Shown: in pieces, positions 9,186 through 19,223 of the stretch
Numbering within the stretch: position 1 is the first letter of the stretch
Layout of the letters: each line of letters opens with the position of its first letter
Origin: Polaribacter sp. Hel_I_88
GTDB lineage: Bacteria > Bacteroidota > Bacteroidia > Flavobacteriales > Flavobacteriaceae
DNA length: 64,000 nt
Reading direction: 5' to 3'
NCBI RefSeq assembly: GCF_000687935.1
Contig: NZ_JHZZ01000001.1
Location: 124,001-188,000 of the forward strand
The notes under the pieces: generated by a model
Told to the model about the DNA's origin: nothing
Seen by the model: only the letters and a program-made list of their open reading frames with translations
The model's database searches: none
Program-made: the position numbers and the translations under genes

Positions 9186-10877
9186 CTATCGAATTAATTT
9201 TTTGTACTTCAAACGTTTTGGCATTAAATCTCCACCTAAACGTTTCTTCTTATTTTCTTCATAATCAGAAAAAGAACCTTCAAAGAAATATACTTCACTA
9301 TTACCTTCAAAAGCCAAAATATGTGTACAAACTCTATCTAAAAACCATCTATCGTGACTAATAACCACTGCACAACCTGCAAAATTTTCTAAACCTTCTT
9401 CTAAGGCTCTTAATGTATTCACATCCAAATCGTTGGTTGGCTCATCTAAAAGTAAAACGTTTCCTTCTTCTTTTAAAGTCATTGCTAAATGCAAACGGTT
9501 ACGTTCTCCTCCAGAAAGTGTATCTACTTTTTTGTTTTGCTCACTTCCGGAAAAGTTAAATCTACTTAAATAGGCTCTAGAATTTACTTGCTTTCCTCCC
9601 ATCATTACTAAATCTTGTCCTTCAGAAAAGTTTTCCCAAATAGATTTATCTGGGTTGATATTTGAATGTGCTTGATCTACATAGGCAATTTTTGCAGTTT
9701 CACCAACATTAAACGTTCCAGCATCAGGAGTTTCTTCTCCCATAATCATTTTAAAAATAGTCGTTTTACCAGCACCATTGGGCCCGATAATTCCAACAAT
9801 TCCTGCTTGTGGTAAATTAAACTCTAAGTTTTCGTATAATAATTTATCTCCAAACGCTTTAGAAACTCCAGTTGCTTCGATAACATTTGTCCCTAATCGT
9901 GGACCATTAGGAATGTAAATTTCTAACTTTTCATCCACTTGTTTTTGATCTTGACTCATTAATTTGTCATAGTTCTTTAAACGTGCTTTTTGCTTTGTTT
10001 GACGACCTTTTGCTCCTTGACGAACCCAATCTAATTCTCTTTCTAAAGTTTTTTGACGTTTAGAAGCTGTTTTACTTTCTTGCGCCATTCTTTGAGATTT
10101 TTGATCTAGCCAAGAAGAGTAGTTTCCTTTCCAAGGAATTCCTTCACCTCTATCTAATTCTAAAATCCAACCAGCAACATTATCAAGAAAATATCTATCA
10201 TGCGTTACTGCAATTACAGTTCCTTTATATTGTGCTAAATGATGCTCTAACCAATGTACAGATTCTGCATCTAAATGGTTTGTTGGTTCATCTAACAATA
10301 AAATTTCTGGCTCTTGTAACAATAATCTACACAAAGCAACACGTCTTTTTTCTCCACCAGAAAGTACACCAATTTTCTTATCAGAATCTGGTGTTCTTAA
10401 AGCATCCATGGCAATTTCTAATTTGGTATCTAATTCCCAAGCATTGGCTGCATCAATTTTATCTTGCAACTCAGCTTGTTGGTTCATTAGTTTTTCCATC
10501 TTATCAGCATCAGAATACACTTCTTCCAAACCAAACATGTCGTTGATTTTGTTGTATTCATCTAAAATTGCAACAGTTTCTGCAACTCCTTCTTTTACAA
10601 CTTCTAAAACCGTTTTTTCTGGATCTAATTGTGGTTCTTGCTCTAAATAACCAACTTTATAACCAGGAGAAAATGTAACATCTCCTTGATAATTTTTTTC
10701 TACACCAGCAATAATTTTTAATAAAGTTGACTTTCCTGATCCGTTTAAACCAAGAATTCCAATTTTTGCTCCGTAAAAGAAACTTAAATAAATATCTTTT
10801 AAAACTTGTTTTCCTGTTGATTGATAAGTTTTAGACAACTTATTCATCGAAAAGATTACTTTCTTATCGTCACTCAT
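9186..10877 (-). CDS. ettA: energy-dependent translational throttle protein EttA (ABC-F)
   Basis: A 563-aa soluble ABC-F protein with two ATPase domains and no membrane segments (E. coli EttA has 555 aa). In E. coli it binds the ribosomal E site and gates elongation according to the ATP/ADP ratio. Domain 1 has Walker A GLNGSGKST (about 43-51), LSGGEKRR and Walker B ILLLDEPTNHLD. The interdomain P-site linker is rich in K/R/Q. Domain 2 has GPNGAGKTT, LSGGERNR and VLLLDEPTNDLD. The C-terminal part (FFEGSFSDYEENKKKRLG) is typical of EttA. The 58-aa membrane gene lies 51 bp upstream, a pairing I recall from other flavobacteria. Confidence 0.95.
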   Translation of the reverse strand: MSDDKKVIFSMNKLSKTYQSTGKQVLKDIYLSFFYGAKIGILGLNGSGKSTLLKIIAGVEKNYQGDVTFSPGYKVGYLEQEPQLDPEKTVLEVVKEGVAETVAILDEYNKINDMFGLEEVYSDADKMEKLMNQQAELQDKIDAANAWELDTKLEIAMDALRTPDSDKKIGVLSGGEKRRVALCRLLLQEPEILLLDEPTNHLDAESVHWLEHHLAQYKGTVIAVTHDRYFLDNVAGWILELDRGEGIPWKGNYSSWLDQKSQRMAQESKTASKRQKTLERELDWVRQGAKGRQTKQKARLKNYDKLMSQDQKQVDEKLEIYIPNGPRLGTNVIEATGVSKAFGDKLLYENLEFNLPQAGIVGIIGPNGAGKTTIFKMIMGEETPDAGTFNVGETAKIAYVDQAHSNINPDKSIWENFSEGQDLVMMGGKQVNSRAYLSRFNFSGSEQNKKVDTLSGGERNRLHLAMTLKEEGNVLLLDEPTNDLDVNTLRALEEGLENFAGCAVVISHDRWFLDRVCTHILAFEGNSEVYFFEGSFSDYEENKKKRLGGDLMPKRLKYKKLIR

Positions 10878-10901
10878 TTTTTATAATTTTATAAAATTTT
10901 T

Positions 10902-10927
10902 AAAACTGCTACTGAAAACTGTAGACT
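10902..10927 (-). repeat. degenerate CAGT-type array between two genes
   Basis: Read on the minus strand this stretch is CAGTTTTCAGTAGCAGTTTT with an extra TACAGT before it. It starts two bases after the stop codon of the 58-aa gene. The same type of array occurs at 18479-18590 and 23199-23230. Confidence 0.6.
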
Positions 10928-10928
10928 T

Positions 10929-11105
10929 TTACACACGTCCTTTTAACGCATTAAACACCCAAGCAATACAGAAAAATCCAATACCAACTGTTGCAAAACC
11001 CCAACCAGCAACATCATTGTATCTGTATGCACCTAATAAGATTAGTGCTACACCCATTCCTATCATTAAAAAAGTAGCCCAACCAAGAACGGTATTTTTA
11101 TTCAT
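10929..11105 (-). CDS. 58-aa CAL67264-type membrane protein
   Basis: This short gene reads MNKNTVLGWATFLMIGMGVA and so on for 58 codons from ATG at 11105 to TAA at 10929. Two hydrophobic helices (about residues 5-26 and 33-52) are separated by AYRYNDVAGWG, and the end is basic (ALKGRV). It fits what I remember as the CAL67264 family membrane protein of Flavobacteriaceae, typically beside ettA. Function is unknown. It reads the same way as ettA and lies 51 bp before it, so co-transcription is likely. Confidence 0.75.
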   Translation of the reverse strand: MNKNTVLGWATFLMIGMGVALILLGAYRYNDVAGWGFATVGIGFFCIAWVFNALKGRV

Positions 11106-11166
11106 TTCAGTAAATTTTTAATTCGTTAATTTAATTGACAAATATCCGAAAAATTCAGGAGATTTT

Positions 11167-13248
<2,082 letters not shown>

Positions 13249-13403
13249 TCAAAAATATAACATCAAAAAACAGAATCTATAGTTCAATTACTCCTAATTT
13301 AACAATATTAATTATCATTTAAGTTAAGAACACAATGGATTGCAATCAATAAAAACCAAATTTAAAGTAATCTTTGTAGAGTAGAAAATTTAAAAATAGG
13401 AAG

Positions 13404-14792
13404 ATGAGCGAAGACAAAACAATAAAAACGATAAATCCTGCAACAGGAAAAACTTTAGAAACGTATAATTATTTTTCTGATGCTGATATGAATTCAGCAA
13501 TCGAAAAAACTCAAAAAGCTTTTTTAGATTGGAGACATCAATCTTTAGATAAACGTGCCAAAATAATTGGTGCAATTGGTAAAAAACTAATTGAATACAA
13601 AGACGAACTTTCTAAATTGATGACCAATGAAATGGGAAAAATTATTTCTCAAAGTAATGATGAAGTTGATTTGTGTGCTGGTATTTGTAAATATACTGCC
13701 AAAAATGGCCCTAAAGAATTACAAGATGAGCATCGTGAATTATTTACGGGAGGTAAAGGAATTGTAACGTATTCACCAATCGGAATTATTTATGGGATTC
13801 AGCCTTGGAATTATCCCTCTTACCAAGTTATTAGATATGCAATTGTAAATTTAATGGCAGGAAATGCAGTTTTATTAAAACACGCATCGAATGTAACTGG
13901 AACAGGCCTTTTATTAGAAAAAATATTTGTAGAAGCTGGTTTGCCAGAAAATTTATTTAAAACCTTGTTAATTTCTCACGACCAATCTGATGAAGTTATC
14001 AAACATAAAGATGTTAGAGGTGTAACTTTAACTGGGAGTTCTGATGCTGGAAAAAATGTAGGTCAAAAAGCAACTGCCGAACTTAAAAAAGTAGTTTTAG
14101 AATTAGGAAGTAATGATGCTTACATTGTTTTAGAAGATGCTGATATTGAATTAGCAGTTGAAAAATGTGTAAAAGGTAGAATTTACAATAATGGCGAAAC
14201 GTGTATTGCTGCAAAACGTTTTGTAGTTGTTGATGCTGTTTACAATCAATTTAAGGATGCTTTTGTAAAAGCGATGAAGGATGTAAAAGTAGGAAACCCA
14301 ATGGATGAAAATTCAGATATGGGACCCATGGCTAGAGAAGATTTACGTGAAACTTTGCATGAGCAAGTTGAACAAAGTGTGCAAAAAGGTGCCGAAATTT
14401 TATGTGGTGGAAAAATGACAAAAGGTGATGGTTTTTATTATCCTGTTACTGTTTTAGGAAATGTAAAACCTGGACAACCTGCTTATGATGATGAACTTTT
14501 TGGACCTGTTGCTTCTTTAATTAAAGCGAAAGATGAAAATGACGCCATGAAAATTGCCAACGATAGTAGATTTGGTTTAGGTGGAGGAATTTTCTCTAAA
14601 GATGAAGAAAAAGCTAAAAACTTAGCCAAAAATTATTTTGATACTGGAATGGTATTTATCAACGCATTTGGTTTAGCAGATCCTGCAATGCCTTTTGGGG
14701 GTGTAAAAAACTCTGGTTTTGGAAGAGAACATGGAGGTTTTGGAGTGAAAGAATTTGTGAACGTTAAAGGAATTACTTTAGGGGAAGCCTAA
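13404..14792 (+). CDS. NAD(P)-dependent succinate-semialdehyde dehydrogenase-like ALDH
   Basis: A 462-aa aldehyde dehydrogenase. The catalytic base is Glu233 in VVLELGSND and the nucleophile is Cys267 in NNGETCIAAKRF. The cofactor region is GIQPWNYPSYQ and TLTGSSDAGKNVGQKA. The C-terminus has FGGVKNSGFGREHG. The length and the ETCIAAKR signature match the short succinate-semialdehyde dehydrogenase branch (GabD/Sad-like, about 455 aa) that oxidises succinic semialdehyde to succinate; other small aldehydes are possible. It is divergent from the FadH-like gene and stands alone, with a terminator directly after it. The base before the start includes AGGAAG, a plausible ribosome-binding sequence. 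Confidence 0.88.
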   Translation: MSEDKTIKTINPATGKTLETYNYFSDADMNSAIEKTQKAFLDWRHQSLDKRAKIIGAIGKKLIEYKDELSKLMTNEMGKIISQSNDEVDLCAGICKYTAKNGPKELQDEHRELFTGGKGIVTYSPIGIIYGIQPWNYPSYQVIRYAIVNLMAGNAVLLKHASNVTGTGLLLEKIFVEAGLPENLFKTLLISHDQSDEVIKHKDVRGVTLTGSSDAGKNVGQKATAELKKVVLELGSNDAYIVLEDADIELAVEKCVKGRIYNNGETCIAAKRFVVVDAVYNQFKDAFVKAMKDVKVGNPMDENSDMGPMAREDLRETLHEQVEQSVQKGAEILCGGKMTKGDGFYYPVTVLGNVKPGQPAYDDELFGPVASLIKAKDENDAMKIANDSRFGLGGGIFSKDEEKAKNLAKNYFDTGMVFINAFGLADPAMPFGGVKNSGFGREHGGFGVKEFVNVKGITLGEA

Positions 14793-14815
14793 AATATCTT
14801 TATTTATTAAAAATA

Positions 14816-14850
14816 AAAAAATCGTTTTGAAAATTTCAAAACGATTTTTT
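14816..14850. terminator. intrinsic terminator after the aldehyde dehydrogenase
   Basis: A perfect stem AAATCGTTTTGAAA paired with TTTCAAAACGATTT, with A-tract on the left and T-tract on the right, so it can serve both the + strand ALDH gene and the convergent pirin gene. Confidence 0.88.
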
Positions 14851-14860
14851 ATGTTTTACA

Positions 14861-14885
14861 GCAAGGGGTTTAAACCCCTTGTTAT
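14861..14885. repeat. palindromic repeat, copy 1 (pirin flank)
   Basis: Contains the 20-base palindrome CAAGGGGTTTAAACCCCTTG followed by TTAT. An identical 25-base block recurs at 15629-15653, so the first pirin gene is bracketed by the two copies. Confidence 0.85.
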
Positions 14886-14908
14886 CTGAATTGGAAAATG
14901 CTTTCTTG

Positions 14909-15613
14909 TTACATAGGAACATCAATAATTAATAATTTGCTATTTTTTGATGCTTTTATACTTACTTTTTCTACATTTTCGATGCCAACTGCGTCTCTAT
15001 TTTCTAAAACCTCATCTGCAACAGAAACTTCGCCATCAATTAAAAAGAAATAAGCTCCATTTTTTAATTCGTATTCCGTTTCGAAATCTTTATCTAAATC
15101 AATCATAGAAATATATCCTTGCTGATTGATGGGTAAAGAACCTTCTACCTGTTTGTCTTTTGGCGAAACCAACGTTTGAAATTTGTTTTTTCTACCTGCT
15201 GAAGCAAACATTTTTTGATTGTAATAAGGGGTTACTTCTTGCTTTTCTGGAAATATCCATAATTGTAAAAAGTTAGATGCAGTTGTTTTAGAATCGTTGA
15301 ATTCTGAATGTGTAACTCCAGTTCCTGCACTCATAACTTGCACTTCTCCAACTTCTATAGAACGTTGATTGTTTATATCATCTTTATGAGAAAGAGCACC
15401 TGAAATCGGAATCGAAATAATTTCCATATTTCTATGAGGATGTGTACCAAAACCCATTTTAGGCTGCACAATATCATCATTTAAAACACGTAACATTCCA
15501 AAATTCATTCTATTTGGATTTTGATAACTGGCAAAACTAAAGGTGTGATATGATTTTAACCAGCCATGATTTGCTAGTCCTCTTGTGTCTGCTTTGTGAA
15601 TTGTTTTTTTCAT
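14909..15613 (-). CDS. pirin family protein (YhhW-like)
   Basis: A 234-aa double-cupin protein. The N-terminal cupin shows the metal-ligand pattern GFGTHPHRNMEII and the later VTHSEFN (His, His, His, Glu set), and the start (TRGLANHGWLKSYHTFSF) is the classic signature of YhhW-like pirins. E. coli YhhW has quercetin 2,3-dioxygenase activity in vitro; the physiological role in bacteria is usually linked to redox and electrophile stress. It is the last gene of the minus-strand set with a second pirin 51 bp upstream. The gap between them holds the palindrome at 15629-15653. Confidence 0.9.
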   Translation of the reverse strand: MKKTIHKADTRGLANHGWLKSYHTFSFASYQNPNRMNFGMLRVLNDDIVQPKMGFGTHPHRNMEIISIPISGALSHKDDINNQRSIEVGEVQVMSAGTGVTHSEFNDSKTTASNFLQLWIFPEKQEVTPYYNQKMFASAGRKNKFQTLVSPKDKQVEGSLPINQQGYISMIDLDKDFETEYELKNGAYFFLIDGEVSVADEVLENRDAVGIENVEKVSIKASKNSKLLIIDVPM

Positions 15614-15628
15614 AATTTTATGATTTTA

Positions 15629-15653
15629 GCAAGGGGTTTAAACCCCTTGTTAT
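15629..15653. repeat. palindromic repeat, copy 2 (pirin flank)
   Basis: Identical over 25 bases to 14861-14885. It fills most of the 51-bp gap between the two pirin genes and could fold as a perfect hairpin in their shared mRNA. Confidence 0.85.
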
Positions 15654-15663
15654 AGTTGTTGTG

Positions 15664-16533
15664 TTAATACAAATACCCCATTTTTCCTTGTTGATAATCA
15701 CGCATTGCTTCTAAAATTTCAGTTTGCGTATTCATTACATAAGGTCCATATTGAGTTATTTTTTCGTTGATAGGTTCTCCCGATAAAATCAATAGTGTAC
15801 TTTTTTGTTTCGCTTCAAATTGAATGGTATTTCCATCTTGATTGAACACAATCATTTGGTTTTCTCCTTTTTTTAAAACGTCAGAATTATTGACTACAAT
15901 TTCTCCTTCTAATACATAAATTAAAGATTGATGCGTTTCTGGAATATCAATTTCTAAGGTTCCTCCTGCTTCAGCATTTGCTGTAAAAACATTGACAGAA
16001 GTTTGCGTTTTTATCAAACCTGTTTTGTTATTCTGATTTCCTGCAATGATGTTTAATTGCACTTTTTTATCATCAGAAAACACCTTTGGAATTTGCTCAT
16101 CTTCTAAATGTTGATAATTTGGTGTCATCATTTTATTTTTAGCAGGAAGATTTAACCACAACTGAATTCCTTCTAAATCTCCTCCTTTTTTCACGAACTC
16201 TTTTGTTGGAGCTTCTGCGTGAATAATTCCACGTCCAGCAGTTGTCCATTGAACTCCACCAGCTTTTACAACCATTTCGTTTCCTAAAGAATCTCTATGA
16301 AATTGCTCACCTTTGAACAATAAAGTGATGGGCTCAAAACCTCTGTGAGGATGAGGACCTAAATCAAAAGGATTGTTAAATTCGGAAATTGCATAAGGTC
16401 CATAATGATGTAACAATAAAAACGGATCAACATTTTCTATACCTTGAATTGGCAATGGCTGACGCAATTTTATAGGGCCCATATTTACAAATGGACTTGC
16501 AGTTTTATGTTGTATTGATTTTAGTTTTTTCAT
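15664..16533 (-). CDS. pirin family protein, long form
   Basis: A 289-aa pirin with both cupin domains. The N-terminal cupin has GPHPHRGFEPITLLFKGE and GGVQWTTAGRGIIHAE, which hold the expected metal-binding residues; the C-terminal cupin (YVLEGEIVVNN) ends in a typical pirin_C segment (GPYVMNTQTEILEAMRDYQ). It is distinct in sequence from the neighbouring 234-aa pirin and not a recent duplicate. It is encoded 160 bp downstream of the MarR gene, and both pirins probably belong to that regulator's stress group. Confidence 0.9.
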   Translation of the reverse strand: MKKLKSIQHKTASPFVNMGPIKLRQPLPIQGIENVDPFLLLHHYGPYAISEFNNPFDLGPHPHRGFEPITLLFKGEQFHRDSLGNEMVVKAGGVQWTTAGRGIIHAEAPTKEFVKKGGDLEGIQLWLNLPAKNKMMTPNYQHLEDEQIPKVFSDDKKVQLNIIAGNQNNKTGLIKTQTSVNVFTANAEAGGTLEIDIPETHQSLIYVLEGEIVVNNSDVLKKGENQMIVFNQDGNTIQFEAKQKSTLLILSGEPINEKITQYGPYVMNTQTEILEAMRDYQQGKMGYLY

Positions 16534-16574
16534 TTTGATTTAGCTTTAGAGTTGATTTTGGATTCTTTTAAATA

Positions 16575-16602
16575 CCTACAAAGTTTTTTAAAAACTTGCA
16601 GG
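16575..16602. repeat. AAGTTTTT/AAAAACTT palindrome with CCTACA...TGCAGG ends
   Basis: A 28-base imperfect palindrome in the gap between marR and the long pirin gene. The ends (CCTACA and TGCAGG) match those of the element at 23775-23799 and 23832-23860, so it is a diverged member of the same family. Confidence 0.6.
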
Positions 16603-16693
16603 AGATTTCGTTGTTTTTTATTTCCCAAGGAAAATATTAACTTAAAAAAACGAATTTTATTTAAGTGTCTGAAACAAGTTCAGAGTAACAATG

Positions 16694-17131
16694 TCATCTT
16701 ATTTTATCTAAAAGGTCACTTAAAATGGTTGCTTCTTCTTCTGTTAAATTTTCTAAAAAAGAAATATTATTATTTTCATCAATTGTGGTTAACAACTCTA
16801 AACCTTGGTTTGTTATTTTTACAAAAACGACTCTTCTATCATCATCACAACGTTCTCTTTCAATTAAGTTTTTATCACATAATTTATCCATTAAACGAGT
16901 TGCATTTGGCGCTCTTTCAATCATTCTTTCTTTTACAATTTGCACCTTTATTTTTGTTTTTGCTCCTCTTAAAATTCGTAAAATATTGTATTGCTGAGGC
17001 GAAATTCCATAAGGTTTAAAAAACTCATTTTCTTTACTACTCAACCAATTCGAAGTATATTTTAAATTGATTAATGCCTTTACTTTGTTATTCGTAAATT
17101 TAGATTTTATGTCTTTTGAAATGTCTCCCAT
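16694..17131 (-). CDS. MarR family transcriptional regulator
   Basis: A 145-aa winged-helix regulator. The DNA-binding part is ISPQQYNILRILRGA, then the recognition helix region APNATRLMDKLCDKNLIERE and the wing CDDDRRVVFVKITNQG; flanking helices at both ends form the dimer interface. MarR proteins usually repress neighbouring redox or efflux genes and are released by oxidants, phenolics or electrophiles. Cysteine is present only in the LCDKNLIERERCDDD segment, not at the N-terminal OhrR position. The neighbours (pirins, FMN reductase, OsmC) fit a stress regulon. A 161-bp heptanucleotide array lies just 5 bp upstream of its ATG, where promoter and leader should be. Confidence 0.92.
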   Translation of the reverse strand: MGDISKDIKSKFTNNKVKALINLKYTSNWLSSKENEFFKPYGISPQQYNILRILRGAKTKIKVQIVKERMIERAPNATRLMDKLCDKNLIERERCDDDRRVVFVKITNQGLELLTTIDENNNISFLENLTEEEATILSDLLDKIR

Positions 17132-17136
17132 TATTT

Positions 17137-17297
17137 AGTATTCAGTATTCAGTATTCAGTATTCAGTATTCAGTATTCAGTATTCAGTATTCAGTATTCA
17201 GTATTCAGTATTCAGTATTCAGTATTCAGTATTCAGTATTCAGTATTCAGTATTCAGTATTCAGTATTCAGTATTCAGTATTCAGTATTCAGTATTC
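17137..17297. repeat. heptanucleotide tandem repeat, (AGTATTC)23
   Basis: An uninterrupted array of 23 identical 7-bp units. It ends 5 bp before the marR start codon on the minus strand, so it replaces the ribosome-binding region and probably part of the promoter. Such perfect arrays are prone to slipped-strand length change. A coding frame runs through it on the plus strand but is an artefact of the repeat. Confidence 0.98.
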
Positions 17298-17524
17298 GAA
17301 AATTAAAAAATCTACTTTATTAAAAAATAATAATTCTTGATTTTTTCTCAAATTCTTGTCTCTTGTCTCTTGTCTCTTCTTATTTTCTCTTGTTTGTGAA
17401 AATTGAACACATAGGGACATAGAAAACATAGTTCTTGTGGGGTTCTTCTCTTTGTTATCTGATCTTGGTTCTTTTCTCTTTATTCTTCAAACTTCCAACT
17501 TCACTCTTCTAGCTCCCAACTTTT
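17298..17524 (-). other. gene-free low-complexity spacer
   Basis: The rest of the 393-bp gap between marR and the glutaredoxin-like gene. On the minus strand it begins at the stop codon with degenerate decamers (AGTTGAGAGCT, AGTTGGGAGCT, AGTTGGAAGTTTGAAG), passes a CATAGnnACATAG stretch near 17410-17430 and ends in three AAGAGAC units (about 17357-17380). No ORF, promoter or terminator is recognisable. It belongs to the stop-codon-anchored arrays discussed in the findings. Confidence 0.7.
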
Positions 17525-17776
17525 CTAAGCTCTCAACTTTAAATCTTGCATTATCTTATTAAACTCTTCTGTTGTTGGTGTTAAAAAAACTTGATCATCC
17601 ACAAATAATGTTGGGAATTTAGCAACCCCATTATATAATTCTTTGCTGTGTTCTCTTGCTTCTACATCTTTAGAAATATCTTTGTAGGTATATGGAACAT
17701 CTGTTGAGTTTAAGAAATTTTTAAAGGCTACTGTATAAGCGTGTCCTTGTTTTCCGTATAAAGTTATTTTCATCAT
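17525..17776 (-). CDS. glutaredoxin-like protein lacking the CxxC site
   Basis: An 83-aa thioredoxin-fold protein of glutaredoxin size. The beta1-alpha1 start ITLYGKQGHAYTVAFKNFL aligns with the glutaredoxin active-site region, but the CPYC motif is replaced by GKQGHAYT and the protein has no cysteine at all. The cis-Pro loop (VAKFPTLFVDD) is kept. It therefore cannot do standard dithiol or monothiol chemistry and may be a binding or scaffold protein. Its start codon directly abuts the stop of the FMN reductase gene (17777), so the two are co-translated. Its last residues (KLRA) are encoded by the first unit of the downstream degenerate array. Confidence 0.7.
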   Translation of the reverse strand: MMKITLYGKQGHAYTVAFKNFLNSTDVPYTYKDISKDVEAREHSKELYNGVAKFPTLFVDDQVFLTPTTEEFNKIMQDLKLRA

Positions 17777-18310
17777 TTAGGCTTTTAGTGTAGCTTCAAA
17801 TTGCTTAATTTTTTCTTTTAATTGAGACAATAAGTCATCATTTACAATGTTGCCTTCTTTAAAATTATCGTTAAAACTTGGTAACGAATAAGAAATAATT
17901 TCTTTTGCGCCCATAAAAGGGAATTTGGCAACACCATCACTCAAAACTGACTGTCCTCCTCTTGCTCCTGGTGAAGTAGCCATTAATAATAAAGGTTTGT
18001 TTCTAAAAACTTTGCTTTCAAGTCTAGAGCACCAATCAAAAATATTTTTAAAAGCTGCTGTATAAGATCCATTGTGTTCTGCCAGAGAAAGAATAAAACC
18101 ATCATAATGATCTAATGATTCACTAAACTTTTTAATATCTTCTGGAAAACCATTTTTCTCTTCATCTTCACTGTACATAGTTACCTTTAAATCTCTTAAA
18201 TCTACAACGTCAAAAGCGTTATTTTCTAAATTTTCAGCAGTAAATGTTGCTAATTTTTTATTGATGGATGTTGAACTTGTGCTTCCTGCAAATGCTAATA
18301 TTTTTTTCAT
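17777..18310 (-). CDS. NAD(P)H-dependent FMN reductase family protein
   Basis: A 177-aa flavodoxin-fold oxidoreductase (PF03358). The N-terminal FMN phosphate loop is LAFAGSTSSTSINKKLA, and the second loop is SLAEHNGSYTAAFKNIFDW. The SPGARGGQSVL segment is typical of the azoreductase/chromate reductase-like branch. It probably reduces quinones, azo compounds or other electrophiles at the expense of NAD(P)H in the cytoplasm. It is directly followed, with zero spacing, by the cysteine-less glutaredoxin-like gene. Confidence 0.9.
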   Translation of the reverse strand: MKKILAFAGSTSSTSINKKLATFTAENLENNAFDVVDLRDLKVTMYSEDEEKNGFPEDIKKFSESLDHYDGFILSLAEHNGSYTAAFKNIFDWCSRLESKVFRNKPLLLMATSPGARGGQSVLSDGVAKFPFMGAKEIISYSLPSFNDNFKEGNIVNDDLLSQLKEKIKQFEATLKA

Positions 18311-18381
18311 ATTTTAAAATTATTTATATGTGTAATTGTTTAGGCGTTTAATTAATTTGATAGATATTTTGTTAATTTTAA

Positions 18382-18428
18382 ACTGTTCTCGATACAATTT
18401 TTCGAAAAAGAAAAATCACTCGAACTGA
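18382..18428. repeat. GTTCTCGA/ACTCGAAC imperfect hairpin
   Basis: Arms ACTGTTCTCGAT and ATCACTCGAACTGAC enclose an A/T loop. The same arms, in the opposite order, form the core of the element at 30087-30128. It lies in the 262-bp gap upstream of the FMN reductase gene. Confidence 0.6.
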
Positions 18429-18478
18429 CAATTTTTGAACTCTAAATTAGTTTTTATAAAGACAATTCCAACAGTGAT

Positions 18479-18590
18479 AAACTGAAAACTGCGACTGCCA
18501 ATTGAAGACTGATTTACTGCCAACTGAAGACTGATTTACTGCCAACTACATACTGAAAAACTGCAAACTGAACTACTGAATACTCGTTTC
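18479..18590 (-). repeat. degenerate CAGT-type array overlapping the OsmC stop
   Basis: On the minus strand CAGT occurs about a dozen times at 7-10 base spacing, with a nearly perfect double unit (CAGTAAATCAGTCTTCARTTGG, twice). The last codons of the OsmC gene (Ser-Ile-Gln-stop, AGTATTCAGTAG) are already array units. No ORF. Confidence 0.75.
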
Positions 18591-18995
18591 TATCACAGTT
18601 TCTCCTTTTACCATTTTAGCTACAGGACATTTCCCAGCCATTTCTAGTAATTTGGTTCTTTGTGCTGCTGTAATTTCGTTTTCGAAAGAAATTTCTTCTA
18701 TTAATGATTTTTTAACTCCTTGTGATGTTAATTCCTCTTTTTGTGAAACTAGTACTTTTATTTTACCAACATCCCAACCTTTTCTTTCTACAAACATTCT
18801 TAATGTCATGGCTACACAACCACCAATTGCTGTTAATAAATATTCTACTGGAGTTGGCCCTGCATCTCCTCCACCATCTTTTATGGGTTCATCTAACACC
18901 ACAAAATGATTTCTCATTTTTGCTTCTCCTAAATATCTTTTTTCTGATAAAATTACTTCTGATTGCTGTTTCATTAGGCTTGTATCTTTTTCCAA
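18573..18995 (-). CDS. OsmC/Ohr family peroxide-detoxifying protein
   Basis: A 140-aa OsmC-fold protein. The two conserved redox cysteines are Cys60 in TAIGGCVAMTLRM and Cys123 in MAGKCPVAKM; GPTPVEYLL precedes the first. OsmC/Ohr proteins reduce organic hydroperoxides with dihydrolipoamide or low-molecular thiols. The spacing is OsmC/YhfA-like more than Ohr-like. It is the most upstream gene of the minus-strand stress set, with its own promoter at 19039-19069, and reads away from the GHKL gene. Confidence 0.92.
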   Translation of the reverse strand: MEKDTSLMKQQSEVILSEKRYLGEAKMRNHFVVLDEPIKDGGGDAGPTPVEYLLTAIGGCVAMTLRMFVERKGWDVGKIKVLVSQKEELTSQGVKKSLIEEISFENEITAAQRTKLLEMAGKCPVAKMVKGETVIETSIQ

Positions 18996-19038
18996 AAAAA
19001 AATAAGGTATTTAGAAAATCTTTATTAAAATTCTAATA

Positions 19039-19069
19039 CAAAGTTACATAAAATTATTTTATTTACCAA
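19039..19069 (-). promoter_or_regulatory. Bacteroidota-type promoter for the OsmC gene
   Basis: On the minus strand TTG (19067-19069) is followed after 20 nt by TAACTTTG (19039-19046), a match to TAnnTTTG. It predicts a start near 19032 and a leader of about 37 nt. Confidence 0.6.
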
Positions 19070-19223
19070 GGAAAATAAATCCAAGGAAATATATTGAAAT
19101 GATTTTATTTTGAAAAGGGTGTTTTTCCTTTTGATGTTTTATGATAAACAACTAACTTCGTTAACTTATAGTTTAAGACAGTATAAAGTCGAATATTTTT
19201 AAGAAAGTGATAAAAGATACTAA

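Noticed and set aside
16552..17019. 155-codon and 90-codon plus-strand frames over the MarR gene
   Set aside because: Leu/Phe/His-rich shadows of the clear MarR frame on the other strand.
17137..17297. CRISPR array
   Set aside because: The units are directly adjacent 7-mers without spacers, and no cas gene is present.
17116..17340. 74-codon plus-strand frame with a repeated Tyr-Ser-Val-Phe-Ser-Ile-Gln pattern
   Set aside because: Produced entirely by the heptanucleotide array; no start context and antisense to the marR leader.
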